From Cryoendolithus antarcticus (Eukaryota > Ascomycota > Dothideomycetes > Cladosporiales > Cladosporiaceae): a DNA stretch of 64,000 bases. The notes beneath the pieces were generated by a model. The model had not been told where the DNA came from, ran no database searches, and saw only the letters and a program-made list of their open reading frames with translations. Shown one piece after another: positions 53,288 to 64,000 of the stretch (positions are counted from its first letter, which is position 1; the number at the start of each line of letters is the position of its first letter). A program made the position numbers and the translations under genes. Where the stretch lies: NCBI GenBank assembly GCA_002077065.1, contig NAJO01000015.1, positions 496,001 to 560,000 of the forward strand. The letters are read 5' to 3'.

Positions 53288-53769
53288 AAGGGTAGCTGTG
53301 ATAAAAGGCTGAAAGTTAAAGATTATATAGCACGTAAATATTTATATCTCAATATGGATCCTGAACGGAGAAGGATCCGCAACCACATGGTCTCGTCGAC
53401 CCAATCTCGTGCACTGGCTTCTCTCATTGCCTCGCCTAGTCAAAACAGTCACTCGATCGTCCCGAGTTCTGTTACCCTATCCTCTCAAGGGACTACTATC
53501 GTAAGCGCCGGCTCATCACGCGCGAACCACAGTCTCGGCGTCAGCTCAGCTTCAGCAGCCGCCGCGATCGTCGTCCAATCGTTGCTCTCCAGCTGTAGGT
53601 CGCCAACGCGGTCACGACCATGATCATGTTGCAGAGGATTCGGCACAGGTAGGAAGCGTAAGTCGTCTTCATTTGCTTCATCTGTCCTGCGGTCTTACTC
53701 TTGAGCGTTGTGCGTTCCATCCACTGCAGTTCACCAGCACGAAATCATACCGCCGACCCCTTCAATCCT
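53288..53769. other. intergenic, 0.48 kb
   Basis: Between the tRNA-Ala and the AIM24-family gene. A frame with Ser-rich content is open to 53623 but lacks a motif. Probably promoter and leader. Confidence 0.5.
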
Positions 53770-54996
53770 ATGGCGAACCAAGGCCAATACTACCCGCGTA
53801 GGTCTCCTCCAACGCTCTGCAGAAACCTTACTGACAAAACTTAGCTCCTCCGGGTCAAGGTAGCTCGAATCGTCTCGGTCACGACAAAGTCCAAGCCACT
53901 GACAGCAGCCAGAACAACAGCATTTCGCGCCGCCTCCGTCCGATCCTCAGCAGAACTACTATGCGCCGCCAGGGCAAAGTCAGCAGCAACAGCAATTCGC
54001 ACCACCTCCACAGCAATTTGCCCCACCTCCAGCGGTCTCCCCAGCACCACCAGACAGCGGCGTGAGCCACAACAGTCATGCAGGTGTCAGCCCTCTCGAG
54101 CCGCCGCAGTCTGAGAAAGCGCTGCCGTACTATTCCGGTCCACCCTCGCAGTCGTACCCTCAAGAGAAGCAGAAGGAGCCAGAACGACCCGTCATCACAA
54201 GCCGTCTATCACAAATGCCCGGCGGCGCACCACCACAAGGGCAATTCACGGGTGCGAGTGCGACCATAGACGATGTGGGAACTTTCAACGGCGGTAGCTA
54301 CCGCATAAGTCACCGAGACAGCAATTCGATTGTCACGATCCAACTCGCAGTCGGATGTCCGCTCATTGTTAAGCCTGGTGTCATGATCGCCATGTCGCCT
54401 ACGATGACCCTCAAAGGCGCTGTCAAGTTCACGCTCAAGAAGTTCGTCACTGGAGGCGAGATGTCGACGTCGACTTTCACGGGACCGGGAGAGCTATTGC
54501 TAGCTCCTACGACATTTGGCGACATTACGAACATACGGCTCACCGGAGGGACTGATGTGTGGAGTCTGGGCAAGGACGCCTTCCTAGCATGTACCAGCGG
54601 CGTAACGAAGGACTACAAAGCGCAGAGCATCAGCAAAGCCATGTTCTCTGGTGAAGGTCTGTTTGTGTACAAGATGGGAGGTACTGGGATCTTGTGGATT
54701 CAAAGCATGGGTGCGATCATTCGGAAAGACGTAAGTCAACGCGCGTGTGCCTGACAGTATCTCATACTGACGAAGAATAGCTCCGCGAGGGCGAGAAGTA
54801 CATCATCGACAACGGTCACCTTGTCGCATGGAACTGCAAGTACGTGCTAGAGCGCATTGCCTCGGGCGGTATCATCAGCAACCTGTCGGCCGGTGAAGGT
54901 TTGGTGTGCAAGTTCTCTGGGCCAGGCACGGTGTTCATGCAAACGAGGAATCCGGTTGCCTTTGCGCAGTACATGGCTGGGAATGCTGTAGCTTGA
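53770..54996 (+). CDS. AIM24-family protein (TRAP-like fold)
   Basis: Four exons, 53770-53797, 53845-53859, 53913-54730 and 54781-54996, total 358 residues. Introns are 47, 53 and 50 nt; exon 2 is only 15 nt (PPGQ plus split codons). This model joins [10 protein letters not shown] to a Gln/Pro-rich N-terminus with QQFAPPP repeats, and keeps frame; other pairings do not. The conserved domain (about 115-358) has [49 protein letters not shown], and the ending [19 protein letters not shown]. This is the family of yeast Aim24, needed for MICOS stability in mitochondria, and of DUF124 proteins. There is no clear presequence, so a mitochondrial site is doubtful for this paralogue. Confidence 0.88.
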
Positions 54997-55327
54997 AATA
55001 ATGAAGCTGATGTACCCTTGCGTCCGCGCCGCGCGGAAGACACCCGAGAATGTCATTACATGCTACGCGGTACCGCGAACAGAGCCTCAAGATCGAGCGT
55101 GGTCGATACATGCAGCCAGAGCCACATGCAATGAGGCGAGTAGTATTCTACCTCGAATATGCAGCAAGCTCAATGCGGTAGGTCGAGACGCTATCGTATG
55201 CGGCTGAGGGAGAGGTAAGGTGTGCCGCTTGCACGCCAGGCTTCATTTGATACACCTTCAGCGAATGCATCTTTCACAGTAATTGCTGAGCGCATTCGTA
55301 CCTGCCAGCCTCAGGCCCACTGCTGCT
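54997..55327. other. intergenic, 0.33 kb
   Basis: Between the AIM24-family gene and the alpha/beta hydrolase, same strand. No motif. Confidence 0.55.
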
Positions 55328-56296
55328 ATGCTTATTCCTCATGAAAACAAGTGGGAGTCCGACACTGTGGCCGACTTGGTCGACATTGGCACCCACAAGC
55401 TATTCATCTCCACCAGTGGTCCGCCACGTCGGCGTGGTGAGCCAGTCGTCCTCTTCTTCACTGGTGCCGGCGCACCAGTAGCCACAGTTTGCCGATTGCA
55501 GAGACTTCTAAGCGAACACTTCCGAGTCTACTTCTACGACCGTGGCGGCTACGATCGAAGTGAACGCAATCCAAACGGTTCTCTGGATGCTCAGAATGGC
55601 GCCATAGATCTCCAGAGATTGCTCGGGATCATCGGAGTTGCGCCACCGTACGTACTGATGAGCTACTCGTACGGCGGCATCGCGGCAAGAGCCTTCATGG
55701 AGCTCTACCGAGACACCCCCGATGCGATCGTCGGTCTGGTCCTGGCAGACTGCGGGACGGAACTCGCATATAAGATGTACCCCAAGATACCTCCAGCTGC
55801 ACTCGATGCGGTAGGCAAGGACGTCGATCTTGGCGAGCTGACTCACCTGCGCGAGGCATCGCAGCTCACGGAGGATGAGTGGAATACTGCAATGGAAGCT
55901 GTGGAACGTACTGCGAAGCAGATCGGAAAGGGTGAAGAGATTCACCGCAGTGCTGCGGTCCTTGCACGGTCCCAGCAGTGCTCAAGACATGCGCTTGACC
56001 CGTGGCCAGTCAGCGTCATCCGCTGCAACATGGCGAAGGACTTCAGAATGATCTTTGACGAGGGCGTGGAGCGAGGTCAGGGTACTGTGCAAGAACGCAT
56101 GGATGCTGTGGACTTCCTTGAGATGTTCAGGACGTATGACGATGATGTTCGGTCGATTCAATTGCGGCTTTCGAGCTGCAACCGGTATGTTGTGTTCGAA
56201 GATGCTGGGCATGACGACCTGTTCCGTCACCCCGAGAAGTACGTGGACGAGGTAAGATGGGTGATGGCGGAGATGCGTAAGCTTGCGAAGAGATAG
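55328..56296 (+). CDS. alpha/beta hydrolase (Abhydrolase_1 type)
   Basis: Intronless, 322 residues from ATG 55328 (the frame begins at a TTG at 55283). The fold shows as VVLFFTGAGAP (oxyanion loop), YFYDRGGYDRSE, the nucleophile elbow MSYSYGGIAAR with Ser in S-Y-S-Y-G rather than G-x-S-x-G, and a late His in FEDAGHDDLFRHPEKY. The acid is probably an Asp after strand 6. The cap region (about 150-230) is helical and charged. No signal peptide. Substrate unknown; similar fungal hydrolases handle small esters or lactones. The Ser replacing the first Gly of the elbow is a known variant. Confidence 0.87.
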   Translation: MLIPHENKWESDTVADLVDIGTHKLFISTSGPPRRRGEPVVLFFTGAGAPVATVCRLQRLLSEHFRVYFYDRGGYDRSERNPNGSLDAQNGAIDLQRLLGIIGVAPPYVLMSYSYGGIAARAFMELYRDTPDAIVGLVLADCGTELAYKMYPKIPPAALDAVGKDVDLGELTHLREASQLTEDEWNTAMEAVERTAKQIGKGEEIHRSAAVLARSQQCSRHALDPWPVSVIRCNMAKDFRMIFDEGVERGQGTVQERMDAVDFLEMFRTYDDDVRSIQLRLSSCNRYVVFEDAGHDDLFRHPEKYVDEVRWVMAEMRKLAKR

Positions 56297-56353
56297 AGCC
56301 TAGGGCTCATGGTCTCGCAGTGGCTTTGTCCTCGCAAAGTAGTTCGAAGGAGA

Positions 56354-57672
56354 TTACCTCGCACCCAAGGAGCGCTTCAGCATGCCACAAAAGCTTTCCC
56401 AGATGACATGATCGAGCCCGCGCATCCAGCGCACGTCAGCTCGCCCATCACTGCACACGACCTTGACCATCAGAGCAATATCTTCATCGCTGCCGTCGCT
56501 GTCATGATCGACCGACATCCCCACCGCCTCGATCGCTTTCTTCTTTCTCCGCGCAGCTCGACTCCATACATTGCTCTCGGTCGCTGCCATACCAGTCGTG
56601 ATCCCTTCCTTCCACACCCACCTCAGATCGAGTGCACACATAAGCTCGTTGACCTTCCGGCCAACATCTGCAGCCTTCACACCAGCCACAGTGATCGTCC
56701 ACTCTGTAGCCGGTGGTAGTACTCCCAAGACAAGCTCGCCATGCCTCGCCACCTCGTTGGCAGGCCTGAAGTCACGGAACGACCAAGCCACTGCCCATCG
56801 CCGAGTCTTCTGTCCAGCTTGTAGGTTCGTCACCGCCCAATTGACGATGCCAGCTTCCTTGAGCTTCGCAATTACTTGGTGGAGCGAGATCAATCGGGAA
56901 AGCATACACGTGTACCACCTGACTCTCTCACGCAAAACCAAGGATTCCTCGATTAATCGAGTTGCGAAGCCAACGTCGCCACCAGGTCCAATCATCTCGT
57001 TGGTCGATCCAGTGCAAATTGCTGAGGCGGGTATGGGGTTGTCAGCATATGCTGATTGCATATCTTCATCAGATGAGTAGAACGGCGGGTTGCACACAAC
57101 GAAGTCCAGCTCGTCTTCCGGGAATCTGTCCAGTGGGATCAATGGATCGGCCGGAGTGGTTGTGCAGATGAGGATACGCAATCTATTGTTCTGAGCATTC
57201 CGCTGAGCAAAAGACACGCTCTTGCTATCGATGTCAGAGCCACGCATTCGCCAGCCGAGTCGCGCGGCCAGTAGAGCGTATATCGCTGAGGCGCCAGTGC
57301 CGATGTCGAGTCCGGTGATCGTGGTACTTGATTGTGTCGAAGTCAGGAGGTCCTGAATCCAACGAATGTAGTTCCATCGCACAGGAATCGGTGGACAGAG
57401 TCGATCATCAGGCAAGGTCAGCTTCAAGGAGAAGTCTCGTGCTAGGATTGCATTCGTCAGGCATCTATTGTTGTCACGGTATCAGGCTTGCTATTGCTAG
57501 GCAATGAGTATCACAGCTTAACTTGCTTCAGTGCTTCCGGATCTTGCCAGTCTATGCGTCCTTTATTCGCATCGAGGACCGCTTTGAGTGCCGCGTCGCC
57601 TTCAGCGAGTAGGGCGAAGTTGATATCTTCAGTGTAGTACGGCCGATCGAAAGGAGCGGTCATATTTGACAT
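56354..57672 (-). CDS. MTL16: METTL16-type RNA N6-adenosine methyltransferase
   Basis: Two exons, 57672-57515 and 57464-56354, joined over a 50-nt intron, give 422 residues. The junction reads LKQVKLCLTNAILARDFSLK, restoring the expected block before LPDDRLCPPIPVRWNYI. An alternative second ATG at 57663 removes three residues. SAM-binding LDIGTGASAIYALLAARL precedes the catalytic NPPF at 178-181 (VVCNPPFYSS). ICTGSTNEMIGPGGDVGF and RWYTCMLSRLISL complete the family pattern. METTL16 and fission yeast Mtl16 methylate A in the ACAGA box of U6 snRNA, aiding 5' splice site recognition. The vertebrate VCR domain is absent, as in fungi. The product ends with a short domain rich in basic residues (RAARRKKK). 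It lies 270 bp upstream of MET8's 3' end, same strand. Confidence 0.9.
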
Positions 57673-57942
57673 ATTGAGTGCTCATGCTTGGAACGACAAG
57701 GCGCAGAACGATGTGACGATAGGTGCAAATCGCGAGACAGTAGTTTGGAAGACTCGCCTCTGTACGTTTCTATCCAAGAATCGAAGCTGAAGGCCCACAG
57801 AACGTTTGTGACGTGAACCTCTTGCCCAGGACGTGAATCGCGAAGTGCAGCCAAGGGCAAGTGCGTTCGCACGAGATGTTAATCAGCAGTTATCAGTCAA
57901 ACGATCGACCTTTGAATCACTAGTCTATACCTTACATGCATA

Positions 57943-58837
57943 CTATATAACACATGACCACCCAAAAGAGCCATCAAATTCCCACTCCCCAGGCTCTAGT
58001 CCGCTTCGTACTTTCTGAAACGATGGCACCTCGTCTGGATCGTATGATTCCAAGAGTCGGTCCATGTCCTCGGTTTCCATATCGCAAAGCTCCTCGAGGC
58101 TCCATTGCACGCAAACCTTAGTCATCCTAACGAGGGGGTTCAGCAAGTCGTTCCATACATCCAGTAGATTCCACTTACCACTTCATCCGCTTTGGCCCTT
58201 GCTCGTTGCCCGGCGCCACTTGCCGCAGCTTCTTCCTTAGCGCACCCACTTTCGCGATGGCATCACCGATGTTTGGCGGTAAGCTGCCTTCGATTCGCCG
58301 CCGCACAATGTTGGCCATCTTCGGACCGTTCCCATTCGTGCTCACCATGATCTGCAATGGGCCATCGCGATACATGCTACCGAAGTAGAAGTCGCATTCC
58401 GGCGGCACATCTGCGATGTTGGCCGGGATTCGCCTCTCCTTGCACAGCTTCCAAATTCGACTGGAAGCTTCGGGATCGTCTATGGCAGTCATGACCATGG
58501 TGATCGCCGGATCGTCCAGATCCGATGGCTCGAAGACTCGGTCATGGTAGATGACTTGCTTCTGTGCAGCTCGATAGGCTACTTCGGGGTTCAGTCCTGA
58601 CCGCGGTGATACGAGGGTAACGTTTGCATCGGCTTCCAGAAGGCGTACAATACGTCCTGCTGCTACCTGAGTGTCTGTGTGAGCTGCGTCAACAAAACCC
58701 GATACGCTATCCTTATCGTCAAAGGCAGAAGTTCTTACCTCCCCGCCACCCACCACCAGCACTTTCTTGTTCCGAACTTGATAGGCGAGAATGAGCGAGC
58801 CTCCGCCCCGGACGTCTGGATACGAGGGTTCTGCCAT
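57943..58837 (-). CDS. MET8: siroheme synthase MET8 (precorrin-2 dehydrogenase/ferrochelatase)
   Basis: Three exons, 58837-58739, 58666-58179 and 58126-57943, total 256 residues; ATG 58837 (ttattATGG) starts MAEPSYPDVRGGGSLILAYQ. Intron 1 (72 nt) is divisible by three and stop-free; removing it gives the Rossmann motif VVGGGEVAAGRIVRLLEADA. Intron 2 (52 nt) restores RMKWMTKVCVQWSLEELC, the conserved C-terminal part. Further family blocks are ITMVMTAIDDPEASS, IPANIADVPPECDFYFGS and QIMVSTNGNGPKMANIVRRR. Met8 oxidises precorrin-2 with NAD and inserts iron to give siroheme for sulfite and nitrite reductases. The catalytic Asp is expected in NIADVPPECDFYF. Size equals the yeast enzyme (274). Confidence 0.95.
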
Positions 58838-59131
58838 AATAATGATGCGTAATGATAAGTCGCGGCGATGCAATGATGTTAATATATGTGGCAAATTCTC
58901 ATGTCTCTTATCACGATTTCGAGGCTCAAGCCGGAGATGTCGGAGCAGCAGTCGCCGACATCATTTGCAGGGTATATCCACGTGGCGTAAAACGGCCCGT
59001 CGACCTTAAAATGCCCCACCAGTTGCATGCCATCACTTCCGTCAGTGCTGCCTCCGAGGCATTCGGCGCACATGCAGACTGCTCCGCCAGAACGTCGACA
59101 TGACACTTCATTTCCACCGGTAGCACATACC

Positions 59132-61286
59132 ATGGCCGCCAGACGGAGTCTCGGTGGCGGCCGAGTGTTGGGCAGCGGCAAGGGCTTAGCACCGCCGCCT
59201 CCAGAGCCGTTCCATCCTCCGGTGACTGGGTTGTTGTCACCCTCTGAGAGCTCGGTATCGCTGAACTCGCAAGCCTCGAGTACGCCTGCATCGACTGACC
59301 ATGAGGATCTCGCTTCAAGGGTGGCGTTGGGCGAGCATGGTACCACGGTCGCAGCGGCGACCTCTCGAATGGTCTGCCCTATCTGCAATGAGGAGATGGT
59401 GAGTTTGGATATCCGATAGGGTGGTAAGGGAGGCATGCTGATGTGGTTAGATGACGCTCCTCCAGCTGAACAGGTAGGTAAGCCAACCCTTCACCGTGTC
59501 GCGACGACAAGGGCCATATCTGACGACGAAGCAGGCACATCGACGACAATCATGCCAATCTTGAGGAAGAAGAGCAAGATGAGGTGAAGACATGGTTCAA
59601 GTCGCAAATGACGAAGGCCAAAAAGTTCCAGCCATTGGCAGTGCTCAATCAGAAACTCCGTGGGTTGGAGGTCTTTGAGTCTAACGACGAGCAAAGCCTG
59701 GTAAGCCACGTTGTGACACAGTCGCATGGTAGCGGTACAACGTCTCCAATACCTGCTGCGCCGGGTGCTATGTCTGCTGCTACTACAGAAACACAACAGA
59801 ACGCAGAGGAGATTGTCACGCGGAAGCACTGGCAGAAAGCGTCAGGTTTCGACGCCTGCGCGGACCCTATGTGTGGCAAGAGGCTCGGAGGCGGGAATGG
59901 ACAGGTCCACTGCAGACATTGTGGAAAGCTGTTCTGCGAAGAACATACAATGTATCAGATGAAACTGTCGCGGTCCGCACAGCATGAGCCAGTACGGGGT
60001 GTCTGGTGTCGAGTTTGCGAGACGTGCTACAAGACGCGGGACGGTTACAATGACCATACTGGCCTGGAGAGGAATCATTTTGACTTTTTCAAGTCGACTA
60101 GAAGCAAGACGGTAGACAAGCATAATCTGGAGATCAGCCGGCTGGAATCAAGACTGACCAGGCTAACACACCTGCTGGCAAGTGCTGCACCCGAAACGAC
60201 TCAGAGCACGGGAAGTCTGCTGTGGTCATCCTTAGCCGGATCCAAACCTCAGTTACGGGCCTTGGAGCAGTCGGTTGTGACGTGGGAAGATGATACTTCT
60301 GTAGCGCAATGTCCGTATTGCCAGCAGACTTTCTCTCAATACACATTCCGACGACATCACTGCAGGATATGCGGACGAGTCGTATGTGGTGATCCGGCGA
60401 CTAATTGCTCGTCGGAGGTTGGGCTTGATGTTGACACCCGTGCGTACCATCTATTCTGCTTACAGTGCTCTGCTGACGCACGACAGCTGACGCGATTTCA
60501 GAGAAACGTGGAGCGAAGACCGCAGTCGATATACGAATGTGTAAACAATGCCAACATACTGTTTTCAGCAAGGCGGACTTCATGCGAGAGGCTACCACAA
60601 GTCCACCAGACCAGCGTGCATATCAGAATTTACTGCAATTTGAGCATGGCATCCGATTGCTATTGCCGAGGTTTCAACGACTCTTGCTCACATTGCAGGA
60701 CCCAGAGAAGCCGCCATCTACTGCTATCCTCGCCGATGCGGCAAAAGTGCGGAAGCGGCTCACAGATGCATTTACGCAGTATGACTTCGCAGCACGGAGA
60801 GTGAGAGACCTGCCGACAGAGTCTCCGACACAGAAGAGACTCCAGAAAGCAGTGCATCAGCAAGCTGCGGTTTTTCTACACGTCCACATGCTGCCTCTGA
60901 AGTCTCTGCCAAAAGTACTTCGTCACGCTACATCGAGTACGAAGCCTGTCAACGGCCATCCTCAATCCGCCTTATCACAGGTCAAGTTCAACGATACATT
61001 GCATCGGCCTGGGAGCAGTCGTGGCAGCAGCACGTCCTCTTTAGCAGTGACTGCATTGGAAGCCCAGGAGAAAGAGCTCAGGGAACGCATGATTGTCCTC
61101 GAAGAGCAGAAGTTCATGGTCGAGACGATGATCGCGGACGCAAACAAAAGACGGCAATTCGATGAAGTGTCTGCTTTGGCTGGCAATGTCGAGGACCTGA
61201 GCCGCGAAATTGACCAAGTTCAAGGCGAACTCGCACAGATGGACTTTGCTGGATTATACGCTGCCGGAGACAGCGTGGTAAAGTGA
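59132..61286 (+). CDS. VAC1: vacuolar sorting protein VAC1/PEP7 (FYVE, Rab5 effector)
   Basis: Four exons, 59132-59398, 59451-59473, 59535-60439 and 60487-61286, give 664 residues. The 23-nt exon 2 completes a C2H2 finger: Cys82, Cys85 (CPICNEEM) then TLLQLNR, His98 and His103. Introns are 52, 61 and 47 nt. After a helix (VKTWFKSQMTKAKKFQP) come two FYVE-like fingers: one degenerate (HCRHCGKLFCEEH) and one with the full RRHHCRICGRVVC motif and later CKQCQHTVFSKADF. A helical C-terminus (about 430-664) matches the Rab-binding part of rabenosyn-5, with QVQGELAQMDF at the end. Vac1 links Rab5/Vps21, PI3P and Vps45 on endosomes in transport to the vacuole. ATG context taccATGG. Confidence 0.95.
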
Positions 61287-64000
61287 GAAGGAGCTTTGTC
61301 ATCGAACGTCAGATTCGACACAGCCAGATTCACATCATAGATCGAAGTCAGGGCTCACGCTTCCCCTCGTCCTAGAGGAACCGGTCCATCAGCGACCAGT
61401 GACTCGATTCTGTCTTCATACAGTACCAAGGCGGCCTGTTCAAGTTGTACTGCACCAGCCACAGACTGCCTTGCCGAGTAGCCTTGACGAACCTGTACTG
61501 TACAGGGACAAGAGCTCAGTACCAATATTGGTGCTCTATGCACATCTGCTGGCCGTTGCGCGTGGATAACGTGGCATATGACGGTCGCCGTGGCACATGT
61601 CCGGAGGAGGCGGACGCTTAGAAAAGTGGCACCACCCTGTCAGCTTACGCATGAACTCGCAATGCGTGCCATAGATCACGACAAACGGTTCGGTTCACAA
61701 GGCGATCGAGAGCGAGCTCGAATGATGTAGGCCAAGGGCAACGCAACATCACGTTGGTAGCTCCTCTGATGCTGTCCACTATCCTACCATGCGACACCGA
61801 AGAGCTCGATATTCTCGGTCAGTGCTGCCCATCGTAGCAAACTGAATCGGATAATCATAATGTCGTACCTCCGCTCTCAGGCTATCCCGAACATTTGCGA
61901 GCAAGGATCCTTCGTGTGAGATCTGTTAATTGCGCCGCACCATGAGGCAAAAGTCAAACTGCCATCGAAAGCCATACCATACCATTGCGAGACGTCTAAT
62001 CTTGGACGCGTCTTGGCAGGCGTGGATTGGTGTTCGCGGGGTGAGCATTAGGTGTTCCTGGCATAGCTGAGGCACTTCGAACATCGCGCGGCTTTGCCTA
62101 GGCCCATGCAGCAATCCACCTAAATCTGTCCCAGTCATTGGCATTTCTGTTCAGGCATTACTTTGCGATTTCGCGGCTATGCAATGCTGTCGTAATGCCC
62201 TCAATGATGTATCGTTGCAATTGAGCCGACGGAGTATTGTGGGAGCATTCCTGTTTACACGTCGGTAAAGGTGGGTGACCTTGCAGTGCAGATCTTAGAC
62301 GAATGGGTATTCGGCATCGTAATCGAAGATGTGGTCCAATGCAGTTCACGGTGCAGTTGGTCTCAGGTCCGATGACCTGGAGAATCGGCTCTGCGGTGTC
62401 ACATACTTATCACGTTCCCACAGGACGCAGTGCCTGTTATAGCTCACGGGTTACAGAAGGTTGCTAGTTCATTCGGACCACACTTGAAGTTGCAGGTTGC
62501 GAAGAAGCCACACGCGTAGCCGGCCGGTCATGTGATCGTCTACGCAATCTTCATCGCTGCTGCATCTCATCAAGATGCACGATCCTGAGTCGCATCGGTA
62601 TGTGCCGAACGAGTCAGAAGCTGTTGCTGTGTCCGCATCATAGATCGCCCGGCAGTGGGATCCAGAGATCGAGCTGGAAGCGCGTCCCGGCTTCCGCTAA
62701 GATCAGCCCATGCAACTTGGCGGATGCAACGCTCTGTTCAGGCTACCGTCGCGAGACCTCCTGCACTAGCATCCTGGTTCGCTAGTTACTTGGCCCAGTT
62801 ACGCTGCTTGGAGGAACGAGGCCCGTTCGAGGTGGTGCCGGACAGGGTCGTCAGTGCTGCAGGGCGATGCGCACAGGCATTCAATGGCGTCGGCTTACAG
62901 ACAGCCTCCCCGAGCCAGTTAAGGTGATCACCATGCAGTCAGGCTGTTCGAACGGGGGACTGTCCGAGACCCCTGTGCCCGTGAAAGAACTTGAAGTAGA
63001 CGTTCGAGTGTCCATCGTAGGAAGGTCTCTCGAAATCACGCGGTTGCTATTCAAGACGAGATCCGTTGTGTGGTAATCCCGCTTCACGGCGAGGTGCGTG
63101 ATTTGTGCTCGGGGTCAAATGTGGCTCAAGAATAACACTATATCTGTGACCAGTAGCGGCGAACCATTGCGATCGTCATGTCAAGCCCACGTGGAAGAAC
63201 GTGGTGATCTTCGAAGGGAGGCCGGCCGGCGGGGATGAGATATCAAATACTTGCATAGCGCCGGCACTTGCCTGTCCACCAATCTACTGTATGCGTATCG
63301 TTGCAGCACCCGACTTGCTGAACCCGTGCATGGTGACTACCGCTCCACATACGCCTGCTGCAGTGCTGCTGCAGTCTAGGCGTTGAGAGCCTTGCAACGG
63401 CGAGATCTTGGATCTCATGACGTTCATAATGTGGCGTTTTCAGCAAATTTCGCCTGCCTTGTTAGGAGATAGACTTTCGGAATACCTTCAGGGTTGGCAG
63501 CCACCAACCAAGCCATTCACATCTCGCATGCACGCGACACGCAGCAAGCTCCACATCCTCACACGAACCCTGTCGTGGCGTTTGGTACGATGACTACCTG
63601 ACCGGGTAGTGTCCAACAAGCAGGACAGCGACACCCAGCCTTCCGGATTGCTGTCTGCGAGACTATGTCCAAGGGGCTGCCGATCGCTTACACAGCCACG
63701 TCTGGACTGCGTTTTACGACTCGCAAAGTCAATAAGCTCCCTCGGGATCGCCGTAGACTACGAACTCGAACGACATCTCCGGCTTGCAATCGTCAAATTA
63801 TCGAGAACCGGTCACCGAGACCGGATAAATCAATGCCGGCAGACTGCTGTGCCACATGCTGCAGGGATGTTAAGTACCAACACGACGCATGGCCGACGAT
63901 CTGGAGCAACGGGGTCGGACCGTCTGTAGGTGCCCCGGTGATAGATCCGTTCTGTGTTCTGCCTGTGCCAGGACGATCGCCTTGGGGACCGCCGAGGCAA
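61287..64000. other. 2.7 kb without a supportable gene
   Basis: The last part of the window. All open frames are short (about 106 codons at most) and show no family, signal peptide or protein-like composition. I see no terminal repeats, no tRNA and no clear transposon remnant. GC content remains similar to the gene-rich part, so it is not obviously an AT-rich, RIP-mutated region. It may be a large intergenic region, a decayed gene, or contain non-coding RNA I cannot see. Confidence 0.5.

Noticed and set aside
1..64000. CRISPR arrays, insertion sequences, rRNA, prophage or biosynthetic gene cluster
   Set aside because: None seen. Gene content is housekeeping and eukaryotic; no PKS, NRPS or terpene core gene is present.

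Overview
This 64 kb window is a gene-dense piece of nuclear chromosome from a filamentous ascomycete. Support for this: most genes carry 47-76 nt GT-AG introns with CTNAC/CTAAC-type branch points, there are no bacterial operon or ribosome-binding features, and the gene set is typically fungal (BMS1, LSM4, MRPL3, RRP43, RAD1, GET3, SRP receptor alpha, MET8, VAC1, a PCL cyclin, a GH125 mannosidase, an MscS/EF-hand channel, a MARVEL protein and a UGT52-type sterol glucosyltransferase). Having METTL16 and RtcA orthologues and an astacin-like protease argues for Pezizomycotina rather than budding yeast. A Dothideomycete is my guess from general feel, not proof. About 32 protein-coding loci, one 30-codon short ORF and one tRNA-Ala(AGC) gene can be supported. 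I rebuilt exon structures by hand and checked that each summed CDS is divisible by three.

Layout. 0-8 kb: alpha/beta hydrolase (+), astacin-like metallopeptidase (-), ETF alpha (+), unknown 613-residue basic/acidic protein (-). 8-17.5 kb: SDR (-) divergent from a stand-alone type I glutamine synthetase-like protein (+), BMS1 (+), unknown single-pass membrane protein (-). 17.9-22.5 kb: LSM4 (+) with a long in-frame extension behind its stop codon, MRPL3/mL44 (-), a 94-residue membrane protein (+), an unknown 208-residue protein (+). 22.9-34 kb: GH125 (+), MscS-like channel (+), WBP11-domain protein (-), RRP43 (+), RtcA (-), MARVEL protein (+). 35-44 kb: sterol glucosyltransferase (+), a Cys-module membrane protein broken by one in-frame TGA (+), a short ORF and then a PCL-type cyclin (+). 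44.7-53 kb: SRP receptor alpha (+), RAD1/XPF (+), GET3 (+), a degenerate SDR (+), tRNA-Ala (-). 53.7-61.3 kb: AIM24-family protein (+), alpha/beta hydrolase (+), METTL16 (-), MET8 (-), VAC1/PEP7 (+). The last 2.7 kb (61.3-64 kb) holds no gene I can support.

There is no obvious gene cluster. Many loci are housekeeping, with RNA metabolism well represented (BMS1, LSM4, WBP11, RRP43, RtcA, METTL16), and two adjacent genes (SRP receptor alpha, and GET3 one gene further on) serve ER membrane targeting. The most unusual signals are the two places where a reading frame continues well past an in-frame stop (LSM4 at 18,379 and the membrane protein at 39,784), a start codon isolated in its own exon, 15-nt and 23-nt microexons, stop-free introns with lengths divisible by three inside conserved motifs, and a long cyclin leader containing a short ORF.
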